Origin: Pseudomonas sp. PB120 | GTDB lineage: Bacteria; Pseudomonadota; Gammaproteobacteria; Pseudomonadales; Pseudomonadaceae | Direction of reading: 5' to 3' | Length of the DNA: 64,000 nt | Assembly (NCBI RefSeq): GCF_009761815.1 | Contig: NZ_RWIN01000149.1 | Span: 33,406-97,405 of the forward strand | Shown here: one piece after another, positions 18,001 through 26,434 of the stretch | How the letters are laid out: each line of letters opens with the position of its first letter | How positions within the stretch are numbered: position 1 is the stretch's first letter | Program-made: the position numbers and the translations under genes | The notes under the pieces: generated by a model | The model's database searches: none | What the model saw: the letters and a program-made list of their open reading frames with translations, nothing else | What the model was told of the DNA's origin: nothing

Positions 18001-20140
18001 ACCAGGAGGATGGGGCCAGAGGCTGACCGGCTCGAATCCGCTCAATGGCCTGGCGAGCCTGGCGCTGGATTTTCAAGCGGGTGAGGCTGTCGTCCAGCAG
18101 AGGTGGCGGTGCGGTGTTGTCGACGTACATCCGGCGCAGTGCCCCGTCGTCGATGCCGCTGTCGAGGCGAACATTGTCCAGGTCTGCGTCGTTGAAGCCG
18201 TCCACAGAATGGCCAAGACGACGCATCAAGGTTGGGCCCTCCCAGGTACGCGGGTTCTCGGCTTCGTGGGTCCAGGCGCCGAGGCCGTTGTGTTGCAACT
18301 CGGGTTGATAGGCATTGTCGCGGTGCGGGTGTTTGACGCGGTAATTGCCGGTTTGCGCATCCTTTTGCACGGCGTAATGCTTGTCATCGAGCGGCAGAAT
18401 GTCCTGGCCTTCGTGAGCATGAAGCCCTTGAGCGTCTGGGCTGGAATCAGCCGGCAGTTTCACATCAGGCAGCTCATAAGGTTTGAGATCGGGATGCCAC
18501 AGCCGAGGTTCGCCGTTGGGCAGGGTCACCGGTTTCATGCCTTCGATCAGCGGCGACAGCTTCAAACGCGCGAGGTCGCCGATCTTCGCACCCGCAGCAA
18601 ACGCCACCAGCGAAAGAAAGTCGGTGACCGCACCGAGAATATGTTCGCCGGCCTCGACTTTCAGTCCCAGGGTCAAGTCGACGAGGCCCTCGATGACGTC
18701 GCTGGCCATCTGGTACACGGAGTAAACCATCATCAACTCCCCCAGCCCCGGAACGAACGGCGTGACCACCATCAGGGCGATGTTGAAAATGTCCGAGACT
18801 ATTTTCTTGAAGTTCTCCCACCAGGCCCATCGGGCATTGCTATCGGAATCGGCGGTGGATACGGCGATATGGCGGGCGTCGTTGAGCACCTTGTTGAGTT
18901 TTTGCTGGAAGAGGTACTCCCAGAGCTCGCCAGGGATCGGTGCGGTCTGGAAATGCAGGTTGGGGTTGTCGACCGGCACTTCTCGCCAGCTCGGTCCCTG
19001 GTCCAGCGGCTCTTTCTGATGCCATTTCACTTCGAACAGACGCTGCTGTAACCCGCCGAAAAAATGCCCTCGCTCCGATTGATCGACAAACCGGCTGAAG
19101 TATTGCTGGTAGGTCATGCCGGTGGAGGATACGACGACGTTGTCGCGCAACTGGCGCGTCAGTTCATTCATGAATGCGACGGTCGAGGGGTACTCTTTCA
19201 GCGGGTGTTCCGGGTCCTGCGGGACGTAGACGATCACCGGCGTGACGTCACGGATGCGTTGTTCCAGCCTGGGTGTAATCAACACGATGCCGGTCAGCAG
19301 GCTGTCGAGAATCGACAGTTCGGCGAATTGCACCGCCCGGCCTTTACGCGTGAGGTTGCGCTGGCCATCGAGCATTTTCAGGATCAGGTCACTGGCCTCG
19401 GCGTCGATGTCGCCCGTCAGTTCGGCCAATCGGGCGGCGGCTTTGAACGCGGCTTTTTCGCTCTCGACGATTTTGAGTTTCAGGTAACCCTGGGCGAGGC
19501 CATCACGGGGGAGCAATTGTTCTTCGAGGTAGCGGGTGTAGCGGGCGCCAATGTCCAACTCGCGACACAGGGCCTGGAACTGGGCGATGGACATCTTGCG
19601 TTTGATCGGCAGGATATCGAAGTGCCCGCGCGCATCGGGCTGGTTGATGAAGCTCGAGTCGGGTTCGCAGGTTTCGTTGCTCGAGAAGTTATGCAGGGCC
19701 GCGTCCAGCAGGGAGACGGTGCGGGTCACGACACCGCCGAGGTCGCTGGCGTACCAGGGAAGCTGTTTCGGCAAATAGAGATGCAAGTAAGTGGCCTGTA
19801 CGTCGACGTCGATACCGAACTGTTTCACTAACGCCTCGGTCAGTAATGGCTCGGCGAACTCATAAACGCCTTGTACTTTATCCATCACCCGGTCGACGGT
19901 GTTTTGAGCGGACCAGAGTTCAAGATTGGCTTCTTGTAATGGCGTGTGATCGAAATTCCGGGTGGTCCGCACCCACTGGCCCGAGGCCGTTTGCGTGAGG
20001 CTCATCTCCCGGAGCCGTTGCACTGAAGCGCCCTTGAACGCGGGGTGAATACCGTTATTGATGAAGGTGTAGTGGCGACCTTTGTTTTCGTCGGCCACGG
20101 GTGACGATAGTGCTGATATACGTCCGTGTAAGTCAGTCAT
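15074..20140 (-). CDS. Giant LRR protein with C-terminal NEL-type E3 ubiquitin ligase domain
   Basis: A 1688-residue protein, a probable toxin/effector acting in eukaryotic cells. Residues about 1-440 and 560-1150 have the look of the large Pseudomonas proteins annotated with a dermonecrotic-toxin-like domain. A hydrophobic patch at 450-520 (IFNIALMVVTPFVPGLGELM and following) could insert in a membrane. Leucine-rich repeats run from about 1172 to 1320 (LRTLRLMNNDITL, LETLRLDDNIHLGRLP, LRILSLSNTGATTWP). The NEL region follows: LRNELFEMAKAPTTCADAG contains the C-x-D catalytic signature of IpaH/SspH ligases, with C1453 (codon 15782-15784) as candidate active site. No signal peptide. It is monocistronic and has no secretion genes beside it. 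In IpaH enzymes the LRR domain masks the NEL cysteine until substrate binds; the same is plausible here. Confidence 0.85.
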   Translation of the reverse strand: MTDLHGRISALSSPVADENKGRHYTFINNGIHPAFKGASVQRLREMSLTQTASGQWVRTTRNFDHTPLQEANLELWSAQNTVDRVMDKVQGVYEFAEPLLTEALVKQFGIDVDVQATYLHLYLPKQLPWYASDLGGVVTRTVSLLDAALHNFSSNETCEPDSSFINQPDARGHFDILPIKRKMSIAQFQALCRELDIGARYTRYLEEQLLPRDGLAQGYLKLKIVESEKAAFKAAARLAELTGDIDAEASDLILKMLDGQRNLTRKGRAVQFAELSILDSLLTGIVLITPRLEQRIRDVTPVIVYVPQDPEHPLKEYPSTVAFMNELTRQLRDNVVVSSTGMTYQQYFSRFVDQSERGHFFGGLQQRLFEVKWHQKEPLDQGPSWREVPVDNPNLHFQTAPIPGELWEYLFQQKLNKVLNDARHIAVSTADSDSNARWAWWENFKKIVSDIFNIALMVVTPFVPGLGELMMVYSVYQMASDVIEGLVDLTLGLKVEAGEHILGAVTDFLSLVAFAAGAKIGDLARLKLSPLIEGMKPVTLPNGEPRLWHPDLKPYELPDVKLPADSSPDAQGLHAHEGQDILPLDDKHYAVQKDAQTGNYRVKHPHRDNAYQPELQHNGLGAWTHEAENPRTWEGPTLMRRLGHSVDGFNDADLDNVRLDSGIDDGALRRMYVDNTAPPPLLDDSLTRLKIQRQARQAIERIRAGQPLAPSSWWFEPLATYLDGWPADKALKVYEHADMSGRFRLYGNAEAAEAQTLSTSQSQLMSEQFVPSLVDFLSEEELQTVLGRPTAKTEQVQALRNQLADEANRLNADIVNQLYQGAEASDDPRIQLIRQTFPELPTRAAQTLLDSADAADLTRVTQEQRLPLSLKSRAREAAFEARTNHAYEGFHDGAQWVAETESLILNALRVHTDTFAQLRIEVREGSDAGPLRGSVGPHDAVTVRVLVKDDANRFEVWDADNHKLHDATDFYEAVLNASPKNKLGYRPGQGELFKQWVMAKTETPAERRTALTAPPIRPIPNHEDMTLLRGPGFSTTAATLSDRVQDLYPHFNEREVDTFVRSLGSQEQGHQTLTRLDREMYDLRKLLNRWQHQRPATWGPDRQGFVRGGGQHIADRLIECFARKPTVFGERSTTVDGGYALDLSVEFDVPDLERWWKELPDIKHYVDQISTLNLDRTNVSENAAGLLGDFSHLRQLSARSCGLTRLPEPVGKMHYLRTLRLMNNDITLTPSAVEQLRNLTHLETLRLDDNIHLGRLPNVARMPKLRILSLSNTGATTWPEGLVGPLSKRRPRGFFLDLQENPISLIPTVVPGSQDAFIVARTRLFPKQLSEANLVTFKAYRRSVGLAPEQVYADAATDAMNQWPTKDDSVWWSAEVGGLGTFREDAWHDLMTEPGSEDFFALIQKQTRSADYRAGGELRQQLSSRVWRMVEAIDLDTPLRNELFEMAKAPTTCADAGAQVFNHMGIKVLASEAYALSTSNAVLESKLVNLAKGAARLARVDDIARADFGGREGNPDEVEVYLAYETGLAQRLGLPWQSESMLHRPLAGVSAKTLDTAFDTVMAMEAGDGLINDMIEQPFWEKYLRDTYPNEFSRNRRLFEAKSDLLDELREVQHDWASSKGQQIAQRRALKQRLQDLARRLGVDDSEVLIDEDMSDEIFGRLLHDMGYEEKELSRSLTRAALQKDAEG

Positions 20141-20290
20141 GCTGTTGATAAACCTTGAGCATTAAGTGGAGTGACCAGCCTAACGCCCGAGGTTCAAAGT
20201 AAAAGTCTGAATTACCGCTGCTAAATCAGTGTTGCCCCCCGAAAAGCATTGGAATTACCCATGTCGAAAATAATTAATTACCGCCATTGG

Positions 20291-23200
20291 TCATGAGCGT
20301 CGTGCCACCTCAACGGGCAGGCATTGCGTATGCGTGCCCGGCTGTAGATACGGCGTGAGAATCGGCGCCATGCCCTTGAGCACTTGCACCGGCAAGGCCG
20401 AGGTGAACTTGAAGGCTTCGGCGGTGCGCCCGGGTACGAATGCGGTCAGCGTGCCGAAGTGGTCATTGCCGATGTAGAACACGAAGGTGGCCGTGCGGTT
20501 GATCGACTTCGAACTCAGAATCCGTCCGCCGGAACCAATGGCTTCAATGCGGTTATCCCCGGTCCCGGTCTTGCCGCCCATGGCCAGTGGCTTGCCGTCG
20601 GGGGTAATGAAACTGCCAGACACCCGTTTGGCCGTACCGGCATCCACCACTTGCGACAAGGCCTCGCGCATGGCCGTGGCCACTTCGGACGGCATTACCC
20701 GTTTGCCGGCGACCGGGTCATTGATCAATTTGGTTTCGTACGGCGTATTGGCCGCGAAGTGCAGGGTATCGATGCGCAAGGTCGGCATGCGCACACCGTC
20801 GTTGAGGATGGTGCCGATCAATTCGCCCAGCGCCGCAGGGCGGTCGCCGGAGCTGCCGATGGCGGTGGCCAGCGACGGCACCAGATGGTCAAACGGGTAA
20901 CCGACTTTCTGCCAGCGCTGATGAATGTCGAGGAACGCCTCGATCTCCAGCATGGTGCGAATGCGGCTGTCGCGTGCGCCCTTGTGCTTGCTTTTAAACA
21001 GCCAGCTGTAGACTTCCTGGCGTTCGAACTGGCTGGCTTTGACGATCTCGCTCCACTTGGCATCCGGGTGGTTCAGCAGGTAACCCATCAGCCAGAGGTC
21101 CAGCGGGTGCACCTTGGCAATGAAACCCTGGTCCGGCAGGTCGTACGCGCCGGGGCTGTAATTCTCGTAGAGCCTTTGGAGGCGTTCATCGGTCAGTTTT
21201 TCGGTGAGCTTGGCGCCTTTGACTTGCGCGCGCACGAAGGTGTTGAAGCTTTCCTGACTGGCTTGCGGCAACAGGTAACGGTGCACGGCGGCCATGCGAA
21301 TGGGCGTCGGGCGCATGCCGTCGAGGAAGGTATCAAGCCGGGCCTGGGTGTCCTTGTTTTTGTATTTCTTCCAGAACCTCAGCAAAAACGAGGTGCCTTC
21401 GCGGTCGGCGAAATCCGCCAGGTATTCCTGACGCCGAGGGTCGCGATCGTCCTTGAGCAATTCGGCACTGTTGTTGGGGCCGGAATAAGTGGTGTAGCGC
21501 ACCAGGTCACGCATCAGACGGATGAACGGCAGGTTGATCGACTCCCGAATCGCATCGCGCAAGGTGGGCATGCGGCCGTTGTCTTCCTTGCGAAAGTTAT
21601 GAAACACATGCAGTCCGCCACCGGTGAAAAAAGCTTCGCCGGGGCTGGCCGAGTATTTGCGATCCAGCGCTGCACCGAGCATGGCCGGCAGGTTGCGGTC
21701 TTTGTTCTGGATCAGGTAATCGACGGCCCAACGGCTCAGACGGTCCTGGTCGGGCACGTCGACTTTCTTCAGTTCCGGGATGGTCATTCCAACGTATTTG
21801 TCGTGCAACTCGGAAATGATCTGCAAATACGTGGTGAGCACGCGCATTTTTGCCGTGGAGCCCAGTTCCAGCTTGCTGCCTTCGTTGATGTCGAACGGCT
21901 GGTCGGTGCTGTCGGTCTGCACCCGTACCCGCGCGCCGTCCGGTGTCAGTTCAAACAGGGTGAAGCTGTAGCGCACCTGAGTGGTGCTGGTGGGCGTAAG
22001 CAAGCGTTCGCCCATCAAGCCGATTTGTGTAGCAAACGCCGGGTCGGCCAGTTTCTTCAGGTATTCGGTGGCCTGAGTCTGCAAATCGCCTTGCAGGGTG
22101 CTGGTGGCCGAGAGATCGAGACGGTCGAGATCGTACAGCGGGCGATTGAGCAGACCGCCCAACCGGCTGCGCGCCACGCTGATGCCTTTGTTGGTTTCGA
22201 TGGGTTGAATGGTCGGCTGGGTCTGCCAGTCGCGATAGGTCACTTTGCTGGCCAGTGCGGCCGCCGCAAAGGGGGCATCGATCACATTGTTCTGTGCCAG
22301 CAGGCGAATATGGCTGTCGGTCAGGTCCGCCAGCTCATCTCGACCCTTGGTCAGGTAATGCGAAGGGCGGCGCTGGGCAATCATCAACGAGAGCATTTCC
22401 CGCAGGGCCAAACCTTTGGCGGCCAGGGTCTTTGGATCCGTGCGGGTGCTGGCCAAGGTTTCGTTGGCCTCGCTGAAATCGGCGCCGTACCAGACCCGCA
22501 ACCCTTCGGCCATGCCATGCACTTCACCGTGGCCCGGCACGGCGGAAAGGGGCACGCTATTGAGGTAATCGCGCACCACGTTCTTGCGCGCCTCGAGTGT
22601 TTCCGGCCCAGCCTGATAGGCGCGCACGGTGGCGGAAATCATCTGCCGAATCTTTTCCGCTCCCGACACCGTCAGCCCGTCGGGGGAATGCCGGTACTTT
22701 TCAAGTTGCGTCGCCAGCGTACTGCCACCCGCCGACTGGCCGGGCATGTGCAGCAACTTCGCCACTTGCGACCACGCCGCCATGCCGAACCTTGGCCAGT
22801 CCACGGCGGGGTTGGCCAAGGGTTGTTTGGTGTCGAGCAGAAAGCGGTTCTCGATAAACAGCAGGCTATTGACCACCACCGGCGGTATCGATTCATAACT
22901 TGAATACAGCTGTTGGGGATACTTGAACTGGTACAACGGCGCGGCGCGGCAATCGGTGATCGACAAACCGGCCTGAATTTTCTCCGAATAGGGTACGAAA
23001 AGGCCCTTGCTGCTGTAATCCATCAGCTTTTGCGAGAAACGGGTCTGGGCTGCAATCACGTAATCGCGTTTGATCAACCTGGGCAGAAATTCATCCAGGG
23101 AGCTGTAGCCCAGGCGCAAATCGAAAGGCCCGGCGCCGGGGTAACGAATCGCATCGCTGGGGCCCGGTTGCAGGGTGTAACTCAGGGAAGCGGCAAACTG

Positions 23201-23425
23201 GCTGATTTCCCGGGCTTGAAATTTTGAAGTGCGCATCTCCTTGGCCGCCGCGAGTCCCAGGACAATCAGGATAATCAGCAGCAGCAACCAGAACGCCTTC
23301 CAGCCATGTTTGACACGGCTGCGACGAGGTTTTTGAGGTGAAGGCGCTTCATCCACACGTTCAGTCGGGACCACGGTTTTACTCGAATCGGTTTGCCATA
23401 ACGCGCCCATAGTCGACTGATCCAT
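20291..23425 (-). CDS. Bifunctional penicillin-binding protein (GT51 transglycosylase + transpeptidase)
   Basis: Inner-membrane peptidoglycan synthase of 1044 residues, longer than typical PBP1A/1B. A basic cytoplasmic tail is followed by one TM helix (residues 42-61). The GT51 domain has the catalytic-glutamate motif LLFIENRFLL (E192) and GQSAGGSTLATQLEKYRHSP (230-247). The transpeptidase has STAK (S523, K526), a possible SxN in RESINLPF, and KTGTGD (K952). All three penicillin-binding motifs are present, so acylation should be possible. A 100-residue insert between TM and GT51 (about 62-165) is unusual. I do not recognise it as PBP1A, 1B or 1C; it belongs with proteins annotated only as transglycosylase-domain proteins in Pseudomonas. 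It is monocistronic; the upstream gap to the REP transposase is 107 bases. Confidence 0.85.
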   Translation of the reverse strand: MDQSTMGALWQTDSSKTVVPTERVDEAPSPQKPRRSRVKHGWKAFWLLLLIILIVLGLAAAKEMRTSKFQAREISQFAASLSYTLQPGPSDAIRYPGAGPFDLRLGYSSLDEFLPRLIKRDYVIAAQTRFSQKLMDYSSKGLFVPYSEKIQAGLSITDCRAAPLYQFKYPQQLYSSYESIPPVVVNSLLFIENRFLLDTKQPLANPAVDWPRFGMAAWSQVAKLLHMPGQSAGGSTLATQLEKYRHSPDGLTVSGAEKIRQMISATVRAYQAGPETLEARKNVVRDYLNSVPLSAVPGHGEVHGMAEGLRVWYGADFSEANETLASTRTDPKTLAAKGLALREMLSLMIAQRRPSHYLTKGRDELADLTDSHIRLLAQNNVIDAPFAAAALASKVTYRDWQTQPTIQPIETNKGISVARSRLGGLLNRPLYDLDRLDLSATSTLQGDLQTQATEYLKKLADPAFATQIGLMGERLLTPTSTTQVRYSFTLFELTPDGARVRVQTDSTDQPFDINEGSKLELGSTAKMRVLTTYLQIISELHDKYVGMTIPELKKVDVPDQDRLSRWAVDYLIQNKDRNLPAMLGAALDRKYSASPGEAFFTGGGLHVFHNFRKEDNGRMPTLRDAIRESINLPFIRLMRDLVRYTTYSGPNNSAELLKDDRDPRRQEYLADFADREGTSFLLRFWKKYKNKDTQARLDTFLDGMRPTPIRMAAVHRYLLPQASQESFNTFVRAQVKGAKLTEKLTDERLQRLYENYSPGAYDLPDQGFIAKVHPLDLWLMGYLLNHPDAKWSEIVKASQFERQEVYSWLFKSKHKGARDSRIRTMLEIEAFLDIHQRWQKVGYPFDHLVPSLATAIGSSGDRPAALGELIGTILNDGVRMPTLRIDTLHFAANTPYETKLINDPVAGKRVMPSEVATAMREALSQVVDAGTAKRVSGSFITPDGKPLAMGGKTGTGDNRIEAIGSGGRILSSKSINRTATFVFYIGNDHFGTLTAFVPGRTAEAFKFTSALPVQVLKGMAPILTPYLQPGTHTQCLPVEVARRS

Positions 23426-23532
23426 TCACGCAGATTGATTGGACTTGACTGAAGCTTAGACGGTGGTTGGCGATGGTGAAAAAATTGTGAATATCCAGCT
23501 ATCGAATTTTCACCGCCGTCGAAGGAGGGTTG

Positions 23533-23991
23533 TTATAGCCAACAGGCATCCCAGAGCGGGTAGTCGCCGATTTTAGCCACTAAACCCGCGCGCAACGGGT
23601 TGGCGACAATGTAACGGGCGAAAGGTAAAAGTTCTTCGCCATCACGGATAGCTCGATCGTGGTAGCCCCCTTGCCAGAAGGCGCCTTCACCGTTCAGAGC
23701 TCTGTTGATAGTGAGCGTGCTGCGGGATTTGACGGCCTGCATGAGTTGCGCCAGCGTGCATTGCTCAAGTTGCACCAGCCAATGGAAGTGATCGGGCATG
23801 ATCACCCAGGCTATGGAATTGACCCATTCTTGTTCATGGGCGCGCCTGAGCTCCGTGACGAGCAAGCGACCCAATTGCCAATCAGTGAAAAGCTGGCGCC
23901 GCTGATGGACCACTGCCGTTATGAGATAAGCCCGGCCATGTTCTGAAAAGCGACCATGGCGAAGCCGGTGTGAGTTTGGGCGTGGAGGCAT
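23533..23991 (-). CDS. REP-associated tyrosine transposase (RAYT, Y1 HUH family)
   Basis: Single-strand transposase of 152 residues, thought to mobilise REP/REPIN sequences. The HUH-like metal motif is WVIMPDHFHWLVQ (H-x-H, residues about 62-74). The candidate catalytic tyrosine is in FARYIVANPLRAGLV (about residue 127). QAVKSRSTLTINR and FWQGGYHDRAIRD are conserved RAYT blocks. It is close to full length, with no stop or frameshift, so it may be active. The start ATG 23991 abuts AAGGA, giving a short ribosome-site spacing. Its 5' side faces three REPIN units (24114-24671), the usual association. These genes are normally single-copy and vertically kept in a strain rather than spreading like an IS. 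Confidence 0.9.
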   Translation of the reverse strand: MPPRPNSHRLRHGRFSEHGRAYLITAVVHQRRQLFTDWQLGRLLVTELRRAHEQEWVNSIAWVIMPDHFHWLVQLEQCTLAQLMQAVKSRSTLTINRALNGEGAFWQGGYHDRAIRDGEELLPFARYIVANPLRAGLVAKIGDYPLWDACWL

Positions 23992-24113
23992 TCCTTTGCG
24001 TCCTGAAGTAGTGACTCCAATCCACCCTAGCCACTCTGTGACCTACACGTAGCTGCAAACGCTGAGCGAATTTTCCGAAACTTGTGAAGGATTCAAGTGG
24101 TGACTCGCTTTCC

Positions 24114-24671
24114 TGTGGCGAGGGAGCTTGCTCCCGCTGGGTCGCGAAGCGGCCCCGAACCCTGTGTCTGCGGTCTGTCAGGTGAATTGGGTCAACAGCT
24201 TTACGACTGCTACGCAGCCGAGCGGGAGTAAACTCCCTCGCCACAAAAGCAGGTGTGTTGCGGGATTTGATGGCCTCAGTGAATCCTCCGAAACTCATGA
24301 CAGATCCAAGTGGCAATGCGATTCCCTGTGGCGAGGGAGCTTGCTCCCGCTGGGTCGCGAAGCGGCCCCGAACCCTGTGTCTGCGGTCTGTCAGGTGAAT
24401 TGGGTCAACAGCTTTACGACTGCTGCGCAGCCGAGCGGGAGTAAACTCCCTCGCCACAAAAGCAGGTGTGTTGCGGGATTTGATGGTTGAAGCGAATTTT
24501 CTGAAACTTGTGAAGGATCAAAGTGGGTACTCGATTCCCTGTGGCGAGGGAGCTTGCTCGCGCTGGGTCGCGAAGCGGCCCTGAACCCTGTGTCTGCGGT
24601 CTGTCAGGTGAATTGGGTCAACAGCTTTACGACTGCTGCGCAGCCGAGCGGGAGTAAACTCCCTCGCCACA
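24114..24671. repeat. Three tandem 213-bp units, each a 132-bp REPIN plus 81-bp spacer
   Basis: REP pairs start at 24114, 24327 and 24540, exactly 213 bases apart. Each has TGTGGCGAGGGAGC at one end and GGGAGTAAACTCCCTCGCCACA at the other, with a nearly identical interior (ACCCTGTGTCTGCGGTCTGT). Copies differ at few positions (for example TACGCAG versus TGCGCAG; CTCCCGC versus CTCGCGC). Spacer parts also repeat: AGGTGTGTTGCGGGATTTGA after copies 1 and 2, and GCGAATTTTCNGAAACTTGTG before copies 1 and 3. The gap 23992-24063 before the first unit holds nothing I recognise. Confidence 0.95.
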
Positions 24672-24701
24672 AAAGCCCACTTGCCACAAAGTCATCATCA
24701 A

Positions 24702-25829
24702 TCAGCCGGCTGTCATTGCTTTCACAGGCCCCGTCAGCCGCTTGTTGAATTCCAGCCACATCCCCAGCAACGCCATCAACCCGGCGCCCACCAGCGCGGT
24801 GAATATCTGCATGGCAAAGGCATCGTCGGTCATGGCATTGACCATGTCGGCCAACGGTGCCAAAAGCACGCCCAGGCAAAAGATCTCCAGTGAGTAACGA
24901 CCCATGCGGCAGCTTTGCCGTGCCAGCCAGTGTTGCGTCCAGCCGGTGTCCGGCAACAGTTTCGCCGTGACGTACGCCAATGCCAGGAAGTGCACAAGCC
25001 GCACCGGTGACAGGTTGGTCTTGCTGATCGGGTACAACAGATTGCTCAGCCAGGCCGGCATCAGCGCGTCGTGAATGTCCGGCCATCGCCACGAGACCGT
25101 AATGACCCCGGTCACCACCACGTACACCGCCGCCGTGACAAACAACGGCTGGCGCATCAGCGCACGGTTATCGGGCAACCGTGGCCGCTGACCTTGAATC
25201 GCCGCCGCACCGCCGAGCACAAACAGCAGTTGCCAGACCACGGGGTTGAAGTACCAGACGCCGTCCTTGATCGCCGCCAGGTTCCAGCCGAACCACGGCG
25301 CCATCAGATAGACCGTCAGCGACACCGCCACCACGGCCCAGGTCTTGCGCACCATCATCGGCAGTGCCAGCGGCAACCCGGCCAGCAACACGATGTACAG
25401 CGGCAACGGGTCCATGAGGTTGGGTTTGAAGCGCAACAGCAACTCATCCACCAAGGCTTGTTGCGGGTTGGTGATGAAATGATGCATGCCCATTTCCTCC
25501 ACCAGGTCCCGGGTTTCCACGTGGCTGTTGGCGAAAAACACGATGCCCATCAGCATCGCCAGCAGGAAAATATGCACCACGTAGAGCACCCAGACCCGCC
25601 GCAGAATCTTCACGCAAGCAATCAGGTAACCATCGCGCGCCAGCACTTTGCCGTAGGCCAGCACCGCCGCGTACCCGGCCAGGAACACGAAAATCTCCGC
25701 CGCATCGCTGAAGCCGAAGTTGCGCAGGGTGAGTTGGCCGAGGGGGTTGTGCGGTACGTGATCCCAAAAAATGAAGATCAGCGCCAGGCCTCGAAAAAAG
25801 TCGATCCGGTGATCGCGTTCAAACGTCAT
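24702..25829 (-). CDS. OpgC-like acyltransferase-3-type membrane protein
   Basis: A 375-residue polytopic inner-membrane protein with about ten TM helices. MTFERDHRIDFFRGLALIFIF at the N-terminus matches OpgC-domain proteins, where the RIDFFRG block lies on TM1. OpgC adds succinyl groups to osmoregulated periplasmic glucans; Pseudomonas homologues have not always been tested. The start at ATG 25829 is the first that gives the canonical N-terminus; an in-frame upstream start (26015) would add 62 unrelated residues. The Shine-Dalgarno is weak. It diverges from the gtr cassette, so both may modify glycans of the envelope. Confidence 0.8.
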   Translation of the reverse strand: MTFERDHRIDFFRGLALIFIFWDHVPHNPLGQLTLRNFGFSDAAEIFVFLAGYAAVLAYGKVLARDGYLIACVKILRRVWVLYVVHIFLLAMLMGIVFFANSHVETRDLVEEMGMHHFITNPQQALVDELLLRFKPNLMDPLPLYIVLLAGLPLALPMMVRKTWAVVAVSLTVYLMAPWFGWNLAAIKDGVWYFNPVVWQLLFVLGGAAAIQGQRPRLPDNRALMRQPLFVTAAVYVVVTGVITVSWRWPDIHDALMPAWLSNLLYPISKTNLSPVRLVHFLALAYVTAKLLPDTGWTQHWLARQSCRMGRYSLEIFCLGVLLAPLADMVNAMTDDAFAMQIFTALVGAGLMALLGMWLEFNKRLTGPVKAMTAG

Positions 25830-26059
25830 GACGGCGGGCTCGTGAACGGGAGTTGAAATAAGGAGTAGACGTGTGCGCCGCTCAGCGGCGGCGCGCAGGG
25901 TGGCGTGATTCGTGGGCAATTGCAAAGTCGGGATATTACGGGATGTTGATCCGGCGTTTAACCGCTGGTCCGAAAGGCCATTACGCCTGTGATTTCTGAC
26001 AGTAGACAGGCTCATATACTGGTGTGTGGTGTTCAGCGTTTTCGTTCGGGAGCGTCACC

Positions 26060-26434
26060 ATGAGGCGGTTGTGGAAAGGCTTGTCGAGTTACACGGTGAT
26101 CGGCGTTGCGAACACGCTCATTCACTGGCAAATCTTTTTCCTGCTCAGTGTGGCGGCCGGTCTCAGCCAGGCGGTCAGCAACCTGGCGGCCTTTTGTACG
26201 GCGGCCTCGTTTTCCTTCTACATGAACGCGCTCTATACCTTCAATGCCAAGGCATCGGCCGGTGGCTATCTGCTGTTCCTGTCGGCGATGGGCGCGCTGA
26301 GCCTGGGCGTCGGTCATGCCGGCGACGTGTGGCAGCTGCATGGCCTGCTGACGGTGGCGCTGTTTTCGGGCTTGAGCCTGGTGTTGGGATTTCTGTTCTC
26401 CAAGTACGTGGTGTTTCGCGGGCGTGACGTATGA
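26060..26434 (+). CDS. GtrA-family flippase
   Basis: A 124-residue membrane protein with four TM helices, fitting the GtrA family that translocates undecaprenyl-phosphate-glucose across the inner membrane. Visible signatures are YTVIGVANTLIHWQIFF at the start, SNLAAFCTAASFSFYMNALYTF in the middle, and a closing LVLGFLFSKYVVFRG, the classical GtrA end. GGGAG at 26048 precedes ATG 26060 by seven bases. It overlaps the gtrB-like gene by four bases. Confidence 0.9.
   Translation: MRRLWKGLSSYTVIGVANTLIHWQIFFLLSVAAGLSQAVSNLAAFCTAASFSFYMNALYTFNAKASAGGYLLFLSAMGALSLGVGHAGDVWQLHGLLTVALFSGLSLVLGFLFSKYVVFRGRDV

Noticed and set aside
16991..19051. 686-residue plus-strand frame opposite the NEL protein
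   Set aside because: Antisense to an intact 1688-residue gene with recognisable domains; no ribosome site or family features.
20384..22903. 839-residue plus-strand frame opposite the penicillin-binding protein
   Set aside because: Antisense shadow; the minus-strand protein has all GT51 and transpeptidase motifs.
23882..24457. 191-residue frame through the REPIN array on the minus strand
   Set aside because: Reads through repeats; the apparent protein repeats (AREFTPARLRSSRK) are translated REP sequence.
24114..24671. Possible CRISPR-like array
   Set aside because: Repeats are 132-bp inverted pairs with partly conserved 81-bp spacers and no cas genes; they are REPINs.
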